DNA of 64,000 bases, taken from contig JACPOB010000084.1 of assembly GCA_016185145.1 (NCBI GenBank), positions 1 through 64,000 of the forward strand, written 5' to 3'. Shown in pieces: positions 50,430 to 58,761 of this stretch; the stretch's first letter is position 1; each line of letters starts with the position of its first letter. The stretch is from Rhodospirillales bacterium. GTDB taxonomy: Bacteria > Pseudomonadota > Alphaproteobacteria > Reyranellales > Reyranellaceae. The position numbers were made by a program, and so were the translations under genes. A model generated the notes under the pieces. The model did not search any database and was not told the DNA's origin. It worked only from the letters and a program-made list of their open reading frames with translations.

Positions 50430-50936
50430 TCAGCGCGCGTAGCGATATTTGAAATCGCAGTGGCTGGCGCCCTGCATGATGGTCTGCGTGCGCTCGAGCT
50501 TGAGCTTGGGATCGTAGCCTTCGCAGAACGCGCCGTCGCGGTTGCACGACAGCAGGTGGCCGATCTCGCCCAGCCCCATCGCCTTGTAGGTCTCGGCGTA
50601 GCGGCAGCGCACGACGTTGAAGGTGAAGCTGGTGTCGCTCTGCTCCTTGACCTCGATCTCGAGCGCGCCGCCCTTGGTCCACAGCGGCATCACGTCCTGG
50701 AACGCCTTCAGCGAAGTGCCGCCCGGCGCCGCCGCCGCGAACGCCCGCGCCTGCTCGATGGCCGAGCGGCGCACCGACTCCGCGATCGTCTTCTTCGCGA
50801 CCTGCTCGCCGTGGCTCTCCTTCAGGGTGAGATAGACCTCCTTCAGGATCTCGGCCTCGATCTTGCGCTTCTCCAGCATGGAGAGGCCTTCGGGGTGGGC
50901 GGCCGCCTGGTTGGAGGGGGTGGGGCTCTGGCTCAT
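50430..50936 (-). CDS. L-2-amino-thiazoline-4-carboxylate hydrolase-like protein
   Basis: A 168-residue protein of the ATC-hydrolase family, known from Pseudomonas for opening the thiazoline ring on the way to L-cysteine. Recognisable stretches are LEKRKIEAEILKEVYLTLKESHGEQVAKKTI, the VVRCRYAETYKAMGLGEIGHLLSCNRDGAFCEGY core with three cysteines, and LERTQTIMQGASHCDFKYR at the end. The downstream carbamoyl hydrolase of that pathway is not visible, and many family members likely have other substrates. Monocistronic. Confidence 0.8.
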   Translation of the reverse strand: MSQSPTPSNQAAAHPEGLSMLEKRKIEAEILKEVYLTLKESHGEQVAKKTIAESVRRSAIEQARAFAAAAPGGTSLKAFQDVMPLWTKGGALEIEVKEQSDTSFTFNVVRCRYAETYKAMGLGEIGHLLSCNRDGAFCEGYDPKLKLERTQTIMQGASHCDFKYRYAR

Positions 50937-51187
50937 GGCTGGCTCCTGCGATGATTCCCGAGCCTACACCTTGACATCGCGACCCTGCGATGAAATATGC
51001 GCGCACGATGACTTCGTTCGCCCCCTTCCGGTCGCGACGCCGCCGCTCCTCCGAGCGGTGTGAAGACGCGCGCGCGTAACAACCGCGCCGTATCGTGAAG
51101 CCGCTGGAGAGATCAGGCGGCTTCCATCCCTTCCTTCTTCTCCAGTCGGCCCTCCCAAAGGCCTAAAATTTCGCGAGAGAGAAGACC

Positions 51188-52165
51188 ATGACCAGCAACA
51201 AGACCAAGATCTTCATCGACGGCCAGCACGGCACCACCGGCCTGCAGATCCTCGATCGGCTGAAGGACCGGCCGGACATCGAGCTGCTCGAGCTGCCGAT
51301 GGCCGATCGCAAGGATCTCGGCAAGCGCGCTGAGATCGCCAGGGCGGCTGACATCGCCGTGCTCTGCCTGCCCGACGCCGCGGCCAAGGAGCTGGTGGCG
51401 GCCCTTGATAGCTCGAAGGGGGGTGACGCCGACACCGTCGTGATCGACGCCAGCACCGCCCATCGCGTGGCCGATGGCTGGACCTACGGCTTCCCCGAGT
51501 TGGCCAAGGACCATCGCCAGAAGCTGCTCGAGTCCAACCGCATCTCCAATCCGGGCTGCTATCCGACGGGCGCCATCGCCTTGCTGCGGCCGCTGGTCGA
51601 CGCCGGCATCGTGCGCGCCGATTCGACTCCCGCCGTGTTCGGCGTCTCGGGCTACACCGGCGGCGGCAAGGAATTGATCGCCGTCCACGAGCAGCCCGGC
51701 GTCGAGCCGTTCGGCCTCTACGGGCTCGAGCTCACGCACAAGCACGTGCCGGAGATGAAGAAGTACTCCCATCTCCAGCACGCCCCGATGTTCGTGCCGT
51801 CGGTCGGCCACTACGCCCAGGGCATGCTGGTGATGGTGCCGCTGACTCGCGACATCGTGGCGAAGAAGGTGAGCGCCAAGGACGTGCACGGCGTGCTCGC
51901 CGACTACTACGCCGGCGAGACCTTCGTGCCGGTGCGGCCGCTTGCCGACCGCAAGTGGCTGGAGCGCGACCGCTTCCTGCGCGCCGACCGGCTGGTCGAC
52001 ACCAACACCATGGAGCTCGCCGTCTACGGCAACGAGGCCGAGGAGCAGATCCTGGCCGTGGCCTCGCTCGACAATCTCGGCAAGGGCGCCTCGGGCGCGG
52101 CGGTGCAGTGCATCAACCTCAAGACCGGCGTCGACGAGACGACGGGACTCGCGGTCGCGGCTTAG
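51188..52165 (+). CDS. argC: N-acetyl-gamma-glutamyl-phosphate reductase (short, type 2)
   Basis: Third step of arginine synthesis, reducing N-acetylglutamyl phosphate with NADPH. The protein has 325 residues, the short form. KIFIDGQHGTTGLQILDRL binds the cofactor, the catalytic cysteine is C124 in SNPGCYPTGAIALL, and GVSGYTGGGKELI and HLQHAPMFVPSVGHYAQGM are further conserved parts. ATG 51188 follows GAGAGAAGACC. The 3' end overlaps the convergent RelE-type toxin gene by 47 bases. No other arg genes nearby. Confidence 0.95.
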   Translation: MTSNKTKIFIDGQHGTTGLQILDRLKDRPDIELLELPMADRKDLGKRAEIARAADIAVLCLPDAAAKELVAALDSSKGGDADTVVIDASTAHRVADGWTYGFPELAKDHRQKLLESNRISNPGCYPTGAIALLRPLVDAGIVRADSTPAVFGVSGYTGGGKELIAVHEQPGVEPFGLYGLELTHKHVPEMKKYSHLQHAPMFVPSVGHYAQGMLVMVPLTRDIVAKKVSAKDVHGVLADYYAGETFVPVRPLADRKWLERDRFLRADRLVDTNTMELAVYGNEAEEQILAVASLDNLGKGASGAAVQCINLKTGVDETTGLAVAA

Positions 52166-52460
52166 GCGGCTCTTCGGAGTACCCTGCCTCCCGCATGTGG
52201 CGGATCGCGAGCACGATCACCGTGTCGTCCAGGACGCGATATCGGGCGACGTAACCCGCTGCCCCGAATCTGATGAAGAACTGGCGGGTGTCCGGTCGGT
52301 CTGGATCGACCGGACCCAGGCGCGGAAAACGCGCAAGGGTGGCCAGCCCGTCGAGGATGGCGTTCGCGGCACGCGCTGCCGCGTCCGGATTTTTCGCCAG
52401 GAACCGGTGAAGCCGCTCGATGTTGGACGCAGCGTTCCGCGAATAGACTACTCGTGCCAT
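52119..52460 (-). CDS. RelE/ParE-family toxin
   Basis: A 113-residue toxin of the RelE/ParE fold: MARVVYSRNAASNIERLHRFLAKNPDAAARAANAILDGLATLARFPRLGPVDPDRPDTRQFFIRFGAAGYVARYRVLDDTVIVLAIRHMREAGY-like order seen in the family. It is translated from ATG 52460, overlapping the antitoxin by 13 bases. The last 15 residues (PPKPRPRVPSSRRRRS) are Arg/Pro-rich and read through the antisense of argC, probably a recent extension after loss of the original stop. ParE (gyrase) or RelE (mRNA) action cannot be told apart. Confidence 0.87.
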   Translation of the reverse strand: MARVVYSRNAASNIERLHRFLAKNPDAAARAANAILDGLATLARFPRLGPVDPDRPDTRQFFIRFGAAGYVARYRVLDDTVIVLAIRHMREAGYSEEPPKPRPRVPSSRRRRS

Positions 52461-52750
52461 TTCGGGAAGCGCTTGGGCCTGCGCGTGCCCAGCGACTTGG
52501 CCCAGGCGTCGATCTCGGCGTGCGTGACGTGCAGCCCGGTCTGCTCGTAGTCGGCCCAAGCCTTTTCGGCCTCATCCGCAAAGTCCTGCCGCAACTCCTC
52601 GCGCGTCAGGTATTCACGCACCGCTTCTCGCATCAGGTAGTGCGATGAGCGCTTGCGGGACATCGCCAAGGCAGCCAGGCGGGCCCGATCTTCGGGATCC
52701 AGCTTGACCGACACAGGAGACGCTGCGGTGGGACGCGGCTTGGTAGTCAT
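52448..52750 (-). CDS. Ribbon-helix-helix (CopG-type) antitoxin
   Basis: A 100-residue partner of the toxin. The RHH domain is PVSVKLDPEDRARLAALAMSRKRSSHYLMREAVREYL (about 14-50), followed by an acidic helical part (REELRQDFADEAEKAWADYEQTG) and a toxin-binding tail (VTHAEIDAWAKSLGTRRPKRFPKWHE). Start ATG 52750 gives normal size; longer frames upstream are unlikely. Antitoxin first, 13-base overlap with the toxin gene; self-repression is expected. Confidence 0.88.
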   Translation of the reverse strand: MTTKPRPTAASPVSVKLDPEDRARLAALAMSRKRSSHYLMREAVREYLTREELRQDFADEAEKAWADYEQTGLHVTHAEIDAWAKSLGTRRPKRFPKWHE

Positions 52751-52829
52751 TGGTAGGCAAAGGTAATACCTGCCTTTGGCGATGCAAGCGACCGTGCTCG
52801 ACGGAGTCGCCTCGGCGAGTGCCCGGATG

Positions 52830-52853
52830 AAAAATGACACCTGCGTCATTTTT
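52830..52853. promoter_or_regulatory. AT-rich inverted repeat before the cyclase gene
   Basis: AAAAATGAC, ACCTGC, GTCATTTTT: a 9-bp perfect inverted repeat whose core TGACAC-CT-GCGTCA looks like a TetR-type operator. It ends 2 bases before TTGACT (52856-52861), a possible -35 for the cyclase gene at 52911. The run of T on the right could also let it act as an intrinsic terminator on the + strand. Confidence 0.5.
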
Positions 52854-52910
52854 TCTTGACTCCCGGCTCGAGGCGCATGATCCTGCCCCATCGGTTGAGG
52901 GGCATCCACG

Positions 52911-54134
52911 ATGCGCTATCTTCCCGACTTACGCTTTGGCACGGAAGCCTATCCAGAAATCGTCGCCCGACGCCTGCGAGCGACCAACCTCCTGGCGTGG
53001 ATACTGGCGGCGGTCCTGGGCGTCTTTGCCGCCTGGCGTCTCGCCGATGGCAGCGCGCACTGGAAGTACGCCGCCCTCGTCGCGCTGGCCTATGTCTTCC
53101 TTCCGCTGCTGCACCGCCTCAATGACATGGCGGCGCCGCTGACCCTGGTGGCCATCGGCTACACGTGGACGTTCGCGATCACCATGGTGGTCGGCATCGA
53201 CAGCGGAACCACCTATTTCCTTCTGGCCGCCGCGGCGCTCGGCATCGCCTTGCTGGGCGCGGAGCACCTCGCCTTCGCCATCCTGGTCGCCACTGCTGCG
53301 GCTGCAGCAATGATCGCCCTGCGTTTCGTGGCGCCGCGGGATCCCGGCGCGGACGCAGTGACCTTCTACGGCAACTTCATCATCAACGTGATCGGCAGCG
53401 CAGCCATGCTGTTCGCCGTCATGTACTACGCGCTGCGTCAACTCACCCAGGCCGAGCAACGGGCCAACCAGGAGCGTGAGCGCTCGCAACGTCTGCTCCT
53501 CAACATGCTGCCGCCGGCTGTCGCCGAACGCCTGATGCTCGATCCTGACGAGACGATTGCGGATGCCTTTCCCGAGGCGTCGGTCTTGTTTGCCGACATG
53601 GGCGGCTTCACCGCCCGATCGAGCGACACCACGCCGGAGGAGCTCGTGGGCTTCCTCAATCGCGTCTATACGAGCCTCGACAGCCTGGTCGAGCGGCATG
53701 GACTCGAGAAGATCAAGTCGGCAGGCGACGCCTACATCGTGGTCAGCGGCGTGCCCACGTCGACGGCAGACCATGCCGCCGCGATCGCTAACCTCGCCCT
53801 CGACATGCGCGAAACCCTGGCTGACCTGGTCGATGCCAGGGATCGCCACGTGCCGGTGCGCATCGGCATCGCGTCTGGCCCGGTGGTCGCTGGCGTCGTC
53901 GGCACGCGCAAGTTCTTCTACGATGTCTGGGGCGATGCCGTGAACACGGCTGCCCGCATGGAATCGTCCGGCGAAGCCGGCAAGATCCAGATTGCGCCCG
54001 AGACGCATCGATTGCTCGGTGCGCGCTTCGATCTCGAGGAGCGTGGCACGATCGAGGTGCGCGGCAAGGGGCCCATGCGGACCTGGTTCCTGAAAGGACG
54101 GATCTCGCCCCGGCTCCAGTCTGTCGCGGCATGA
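52911..54134 (+). CDS. Membrane-bound class III adenylate cyclase
   Basis: A 407-residue cyclase with about six membrane helices (residues 25-185), a linker helix (LTQAEQRANQERERSQRLLLNMLPPAVAERL) and one catalytic domain (about 220-395). Metal-binding Asp residues lie in VLFADMGGFT and SAGDAY; the adenine-selecting Lys and Asp are in KIKSAGDAYIVV and YDVWGDAVNTAARMES, with the transition-state Asn and Arg in the latter. It should make cAMP as a homodimer. The ATG follows GAGGGG. A palindrome at 52830-52853 is a likely control site. Confidence 0.93.
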   Translation: MRYLPDLRFGTEAYPEIVARRLRATNLLAWILAAVLGVFAAWRLADGSAHWKYAALVALAYVFLPLLHRLNDMAAPLTLVAIGYTWTFAITMVVGIDSGTTYFLLAAAALGIALLGAEHLAFAILVATAAAAAMIALRFVAPRDPGADAVTFYGNFIINVIGSAAMLFAVMYYALRQLTQAEQRANQERERSQRLLLNMLPPAVAERLMLDPDETIADAFPEASVLFADMGGFTARSSDTTPEELVGFLNRVYTSLDSLVERHGLEKIKSAGDAYIVVSGVPTSTADHAAAIANLALDMRETLADLVDARDRHVPVRIGIASGPVVAGVVGTRKFFYDVWGDAVNTAARMESSGEAGKIQIAPETHRLLGARFDLEERGTIEVRGKGPMRTWFLKGRISPRLQSVAA

Positions 54135-54159
54135 TCTGCCGCTGACCGACGCCGCAACG

Positions 54160-55083
54160 TTACGCTGATGCGGCGAACCGCGTCTTCGCCAGCGGCGTGA
54201 GCAGGCGGCGCAGCCAGGCGACCTCGGGGTCGTGGGTGCGGACGCGGCTCCACAGCAGCACATGCGGCATCGGCGCGATGGTGAACGGCACGCGCCGGCT
54301 CTCGAGGCCATGCGGCCGGAGCGTGCCGGCCATGGCCGGGATGGGCAGGGTGGCCAGAAGGTCCGAGGCCGCCAGCACCGGCGCGACCGCGGAGAAGTTG
54401 GGCACCCAGCCGGCGATGGTGCGGTCGATGCCCGCTGCCGTGGCGGCGGTGTTGACCGGGCTCTCGAGCTGGTCGCCGACGCGCACCACGAGGTGCTGCC
54501 ACTGGCTCCAGGCACGTCGGCCCCAGCGCCGCAACGCGGGATGGTCGCGCCGCGCGAAGCAGCGCCAGTGCAGCGCGCCGATATCCTCGGCCTCCAGGCC
54601 CGCCGACAGGCCGAGGCCAGCCGGCGCGATGGCGAGGTCGAGCTGGCCCTCGGCAAGCTCGAGCAGCATGGTCTCGCGCGGCCCCGTCCATTCGATCGAC
54701 ACGCCAGGCGCGCGGCGCCGCGCCATCGTCAGCAGGTCGATGAACATCGCCTGGGCGAAGTCGGGCGCGGCCAGGCGGAAGACGCGGCTCGACGTCGCCG
54801 GGTCGAAGTGGCGGCGCGGCGCCAGCACGCGCTGCAGGCCGCCCAGCAACGGCCGCACCTGCTCCATCAGCTCGACGGCGAAGGCGGTCGGCTCCATGTG
54901 CCGGCCGCCCTTCAGCAGCAGCGGATCGCCGAGCTGCTCGCGCAGGCGGGCCAGCGAATGGCTGACCGCCGACTGGGTGCGGCCGAGCCGCGCCGCCGCG
55001 CGGCTGACGCCGCGCTCGGCCATCAGCACGTCCAGCACGACAAGCAGGTTGAGGTCGAAGCGGCGGAAATCGATCTGGCTCAT
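54160..55083 (-). CDS. LysR-family transcriptional regulator
   Basis: A 307-residue LysR regulator: winged HTH at 6-65 (FRRFDLNLLVVLDVLMAERGVSRAAARLGRTQSAVSHSLARLREQLGDPLLLKGG) and a two-lobe effector domain. Length and N-terminus fit the NodD/LinR branch (FRRFDLNLL start). It diverges from a secreted protein gene across 56 bases, so that gene or itself is the probable target. A T-N11-A site could not be fixed by eye. Confidence 0.93.
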   Translation of the reverse strand: MSQIDFRRFDLNLLVVLDVLMAERGVSRAAARLGRTQSAVSHSLARLREQLGDPLLLKGGRHMEPTAFAVELMEQVRPLLGGLQRVLAPRRHFDPATSSRVFRLAAPDFAQAMFIDLLTMARRRAPGVSIEWTGPRETMLLELAEGQLDLAIAPAGLGLSAGLEAEDIGALHWRCFARRDHPALRRWGRRAWSQWQHLVVRVGDQLESPVNTAATAAGIDRTIAGWVPNFSAVAPVLAASDLLATLPIPAMAGTLRPHGLESRRVPFTIAPMPHVLLWSRVRTHDPEVAWLRRLLTPLAKTRFAASA

Positions 55084-55139
55084 GATCGATGCAGATTATG
55101 CATTGGATCGATGCCCGTCGGCAAAGCCAGCATGTCGCC

Positions 55140-55841
55140 ATGCAGCGACGCACCCTGATCGGCGGCCTCGGCGCCGCCCTTTCCCTGCTCTCCCTCCCGC
55201 CGCTCGATGCCCGGGCCAATGAGGTGCCGCGGCCGCTTGGCGTGAACCTGGTGACCGCCACCCCCGCGCGTTGGGGCGGCCACGATTGCCTCGCCGTCGA
55301 GCTCACCGACGCCGAGCAGGCGCTGCGCCTCGGCACCCAGGGCGGCGGCAACCGGCCCAGCATGGCTCTCGTGGCGCCGGCTTTCACCGACGGCGTCCTC
55401 GAGGCGACGGTGGCGGGCGTGCTGACGGGTCGTGGCGCGCCCGACGACCGCGGCTTCGTCGGCCTGTCGTTCCATGTCGGCGACGGTTTTTCGAGTCACG
55501 AGACGGTCTACCTGCGTATGACCAACGGCCGGCAGAACGTGCCGCCGCCGCCGGCGCCGCGCATCGACCGCGCCATCCAATACGTCGCCGATCCGGGCTT
55601 CCATTTCTCCGATTCGCGCGCCGCCTTCCCGGGCCGCTACGAGAAGGGCGCGGACATTGCGCTCGGCCGCTGGCATCGACTGCGGCTCGAGATCGCGGGT
55701 TCGCATCTCGGCGCTCGCGTCGACGGCGTCGAGGTTCTCATCGTCGACGACCTGCGCTTCCCGGGCCGGCGCGGGCCGGTCGGCCTGTTCGTCGGCGACG
55801 GCTCGCGCGGCTATTTCCGCGACGTCGTTGTCACGGTATGA
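55140..55841 (+). CDS. Secreted concanavalin/LamG-like protein
   Basis: A 233-residue exported protein. Signal peptide MQRRTLIGGLGAALSLLSLPPLDARA (RR start, possibly Tat). The mature part is beta-rich with jelly-roll features: LVAPAFTDGVLEATVAGVLTG, RGFVGLSFHVGDG, ETVYLRMTNG, WHRLRLEIAGSHLGARVDGVEVLIVDDL and GPVGLFVGDGSRGYFRDVVV, the order seen in DUF1080/3-keto-disaccharide hydrolase-like and LamG domains. ATG 55140 gives a clean signal peptide; ATG 55089 is possible. Divergent from the LysR regulator, which may control it. Ligand likely a sugar, not proven. Confidence 0.75.
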   Translation: MQRRTLIGGLGAALSLLSLPPLDARANEVPRPLGVNLVTATPARWGGHDCLAVELTDAEQALRLGTQGGGNRPSMALVAPAFTDGVLEATVAGVLTGRGAPDDRGFVGLSFHVGDGFSSHETVYLRMTNGRQNVPPPPAPRIDRAIQYVADPGFHFSDSRAAFPGRYEKGADIALGRWHRLRLEIAGSHLGARVDGVEVLIVDDLRFPGRRGPVGLFVGDGSRGYFRDVVVTV

Positions 55842-55851
55842 CCTCATTCGA

Positions 55852-56337
55852 ATGAGAACGAACATCTTCAGGCTCTGCACGGCGCTTCTGCTCGCCCTGT
55901 CGCTGGCCGTCCCGCTTGGCGCCCTGGCCGGCGACCGCATCTACTACGGCACGCGCGCCGGCATGCATGTCACCACCGTCGGCAAGTCGGGCATCGGCAC
56001 GGCCAATGCCGTGATCCTCATCAAGCACACGCCCGAGGACGCCAAGGCGGTCTGCGTCGAATACTTGGTGGACGAGTCGCCAGACTGCGTGCGCCGGATG
56101 CTGGCCGAGCTGAAGATCGCCGACCGGGTGAGCGGCAACTGCACGACCAGGACCTGGACCGACATGTACGACGGCCGCTACGCCTTCATGGGCGAGGCCA
56201 AGAAGTCGGACGACATGATCGCCGACTACGCCATCAAGGACCTCCGGACCGGCGAGATCCTCGACGGCTCGCCGCCGTCGGGCTACGACGTGCAGCTCAC
56301 GATCTTCCAGCAGCTTTGCCCGGGCGTGGCGAAGTAG
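55852..56337 (+). CDS. Exported protein of unknown function
   Basis: A 161-residue protein, not recognised. It has a signal peptide (NIFRLCTALLLALSLAVPLGALAG) followed by a compact domain starting DRIYYGTRAGMHVTTVGKSGIGTANAVILIKHTPEDAKAVC, with two to four cysteines (AKAVCVEYL, SPDCVRRML, GNCTTRTW, QQLCPGVAK) that could form disulfides. It begins 10 bases after the stop of the LamG-like gene, so both are probably in one transcript. Confidence 0.75.
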   Translation: MRTNIFRLCTALLLALSLAVPLGALAGDRIYYGTRAGMHVTTVGKSGIGTANAVILIKHTPEDAKAVCVEYLVDESPDCVRRMLAELKIADRVSGNCTTRTWTDMYDGRYAFMGEAKKSDDMIADYAIKDLRTGEILDGSPPSGYDVQLTIFQQLCPGVAK

Positions 56338-56362
56338 CCTTCGCCTCACTCCCTTTGCCGAT

Positions 56363-56869
56363 CTAGATCTTGCGGCTGTCGTAAGCCCACTGCAGCAGGG
56401 CCTGGCGCTGCCGCGGCCGGCACAACGGATCGCCCGGCTCGCAGTTCGCCCGCACCTGGGCGGCGTGGCGGCGGAAGGCCTTCCAGCGCCGGATCTGCCG
56501 TCTGTCCTCGTCCGGCAGACGGCGGCCGATGTAATAGCGGCAGTACCATTGGAACCAGCCGCGCGGGTCGTCGGGATGGATCCAGCCCTTGCGCCGCCAT
56601 TCCGACAGCGGCTGGCTGGCATCGACGCCGAAATAGTTCAGCGAACAATCGCGCCGCGGCGGCGACAGCTTGGCGCGTCGGAACCAGCTCGCGGGAAACT
56701 CCTTGCGGCAATCCGTCATGTACTTGCCGCAGAACACGCCGAGCCGGAGCATTTCCGCCGGCGTGAGGTCGGGCGCGAAGCCCGCATCGAAGCCGCGCCC
56801 GATGGGTGCGGACAGGCGGTATCGATACCCTCTCTGCATGCGGTCGTTGACGACGACGGTCTTGCGCAC
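56363..56869 (-). CDS. Conserved protein with DPRGWFQWYCRYYxGRR motif
   Basis: A 168-residue cytoplasmic protein, rich in Trp, Arg and Tyr. Conserved-looking blocks are DAGFAPDLTPAEMLRLGVFCGKYMTDC, EFPASWFRRAKLSP, LNYFGVDASQPLSEWRRKGWI, DDPRGWFQWYCRYYIGRR, RQIRRWKAFRRHAAQV and RQRQALLQWAYDSRKI. From memory, similar proteins occur in diverse bacteria and in plants, without an assigned function. The GTG start at 56869 follows TGGAG by 8 bases. The much longer open frame upstream is antisense to nothing real but overlaps the cyclase gene in another frame; it is a shadow. Confidence 0.78.
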   Translation of the reverse strand: MRKTVVVNDRMQRGYRYRLSAPIGRGFDAGFAPDLTPAEMLRLGVFCGKYMTDCRKEFPASWFRRAKLSPPRRDCSLNYFGVDASQPLSEWRRKGWIHPDDPRGWFQWYCRYYIGRRLPDEDRRQIRRWKAFRRHAAQVRANCEPGDPLCRPRQRQALLQWAYDSRKI

Positions 56870-56931
56870 GGAATGCTCCAGATTGGACGATCCTGCCAGG
56901 GTACGCGGTAACAGCGGCCTTCGTCGCCCCC

Positions 56932-58761
56932 TCACTCCGGCAGTCCCGCCAGCACCAGGTGGTCGCCAAATAACCGCCGCTGCTCGGCGTCCTTGAACGC
57001 ATGCCCAGCGGCGAACTTGCGCGCGCTGAAGGTCGGGTTGACGCGCAGCAGCGCGCGGCCGACCTCGTGCGCCTCCTTCAGCTGGCCGCTGGCGGCGAGG
57101 CTCGCGGCGAGGAAGCGCAGGTTGCCGACGAAGCGCGGATTGAGCGCCATCGACTTGGCCCCCCAGTTCGCCGCCTCGAGCCAGTCGCCGCGGGCATAGG
57201 CCGCGAGTCCGGCCAGCCCGTAGGAGAAGAAGACATGCGCGTCGTAGGGCGAGAGCCGCAGCCCGATCTCGACGCGGCGTTTGGCCTCGCGCGTCTCGCC
57301 GATGTAGCAGAAGGTGGCGCTGCTGCGCAGCCAGGCGATGGCCGCACTGGGATTGGCCGCCAGCGCCCGGTCGAACAGCTCGATGGCATGGTCGTAGTCG
57401 TGGAACAGCCACGACCGGATATGGCCGCACAGCGACAGCGCCAGCGGATCGAAGCGGTCGTAGGCGAGCGCGAGCCGGCTCAAGCGCTCGGCCTCCAGGT
57501 GATCGGCGGTCGGATCGGGCGAGGTGCCCTCGTAGAAGCGCTCGCCGTGACAGGTCGCGGCCAGCGCATAGGCCGCGGCGTAGCTGGGATCGAGCCCCAT
57601 GGCGCGCTCGAACAAGGGCAGCGCCTTCTCCCACGGATCGTCCTCGACGCGGTAGAGCAGGTCGAGACCGCGCAGCACGCTTTCGTAGGCGTCGAGGCTT
57701 TCGGGATGCTTCTTCAGGACGCGGCGCAGCTCGGACTCCTGCACCTGCGGCGCGATCGTCGTCACCACGCGCGCCGACAGCTCGTCCTGCAGCTGGAACA
57801 GATCCGCCGCCGCGCCGGCGAAGCGGTCGCTCCAGATCGCCGTGCCCGTCTCGCAGTCGCAGAGCTCGGCCGATAGCCGCACCCTGCCGCCGTCTCGCCG
57901 CACGCTCCCGGTCAGCATGTAGCGCACGGCGAGCTCGCGCCGTACGCGCTCCGGATCGTGCACCTGGCCGCGATAGCGCAGCACCGAGCTGCGCGAGATC
58001 ACGATCAGCTCGGGCAGGCAGGCGAGCGCCGCGATGATCTCCTCGACCAGCCCGTCGGAGAACCACGACGCGCCCCCATCCTTGCCCTGGTCGTCCTCCG
58101 TCTGGTCGACGAAGGGCAGCACGGCGATCGAGGGCCGCCGGCGCTGGAAGCTGTCGATCGTCCCGCCGCGCGCACCTTCCCTCGCACCTTCCCTCGCTCC
58201 GGGCGCCTTCGGCCCGACGGCATAGGCGTGCACCGGCCGGCTCATGTTGCGCAACGCAAGCGGCCCCAGCTCCTCGATCGGCTGCGACAGGCGGCCCGAG
58301 ATCAAGTCCATGACAGCGGCCGATACCAGCACGCCGCCCACCGGCGCATGCGCCTGCAGGCGCGACACGATGTTGATGCCGTCGCCCAGGAGGTCGGTGC
58401 CCTCGACGGTGACCTCGCCCATGTGGATGGCGCAGCGCAGTTCGAGCCGCGTCGCCGCGTCCTGGCCCGCCGCCGTGCGCGCCACCGCCTCCTGCACGAT
58501 CAGCGAGGTCCGCGTGGCTTCGACCGGGCTGGTGAACTCGACCAGCAGGCCGTCGCCCAGCGCCTTGAAGATGCGCCCGCCGCCGGCGGCGATCAGCGGA
58601 TCGATCTCGGCCCGCAACTCCCGCCACGCCGCCAGCACGCGCTCCTCGTCGGCCTCGACGAGGGCGGTGAAGTTGACGACGTCGAAGGCAGCGACCACGA
58701 CCAGCCGGCGGCCACCGTTGGTCGCGCCGGCGCGTGCGCTGTGAGAGCGCTTGGCGGCCAT
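56932..58761 (-). CDS. Adenylate/guanylate cyclase-TPR protein
   Basis: A 609-residue soluble protein. An N-terminal class III cyclase domain (about 20-180) has metal Asp residues in AAFDVVNFT and KALGDGLLVEF and the LLGDGINIVSRLQ motif. A linker with a GAREGAREGARGG repeat leads to a TolB-like region (SIAVLPFVDQTEDDQGKD…FSDGLVEEIIAAL…VRYMLTGSVRRDGGRVRLSAEL) and a TPR superhelix (about 330-600). Such proteins are common in rhizobia and are thought to make cAMP in response to protein interactions. ATG 58761 (AGGGAT upstream) is preferred to ATG 58794. Confidence 0.9.
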   Translation of the reverse strand: MAAKRSHSARAGATNGGRRLVVVAAFDVVNFTALVEADEERVLAAWRELRAEIDPLIAAGGGRIFKALGDGLLVEFTSPVEATRTSLIVQEAVARTAAGQDAATRLELRCAIHMGEVTVEGTDLLGDGINIVSRLQAHAPVGGVLVSAAVMDLISGRLSQPIEELGPLALRNMSRPVHAYAVGPKAPGAREGAREGARGGTIDSFQRRRPSIAVLPFVDQTEDDQGKDGGASWFSDGLVEEIIAALACLPELIVISRSSVLRYRGQVHDPERVRRELAVRYMLTGSVRRDGGRVRLSAELCDCETGTAIWSDRFAGAAADLFQLQDELSARVVTTIAPQVQESELRRVLKKHPESLDAYESVLRGLDLLYRVEDDPWEKALPLFERAMGLDPSYAAAYALAATCHGERFYEGTSPDPTADHLEAERLSRLALAYDRFDPLALSLCGHIRSWLFHDYDHAIELFDRALAANPSAAIAWLRSSATFCYIGETREAKRRVEIGLRLSPYDAHVFFSYGLAGLAAYARGDWLEAANWGAKSMALNPRFVGNLRFLAASLAASGQLKEAHEVGRALLRVNPTFSARKFAAGHAFKDAEQRRLFGDHLVLAGLPE

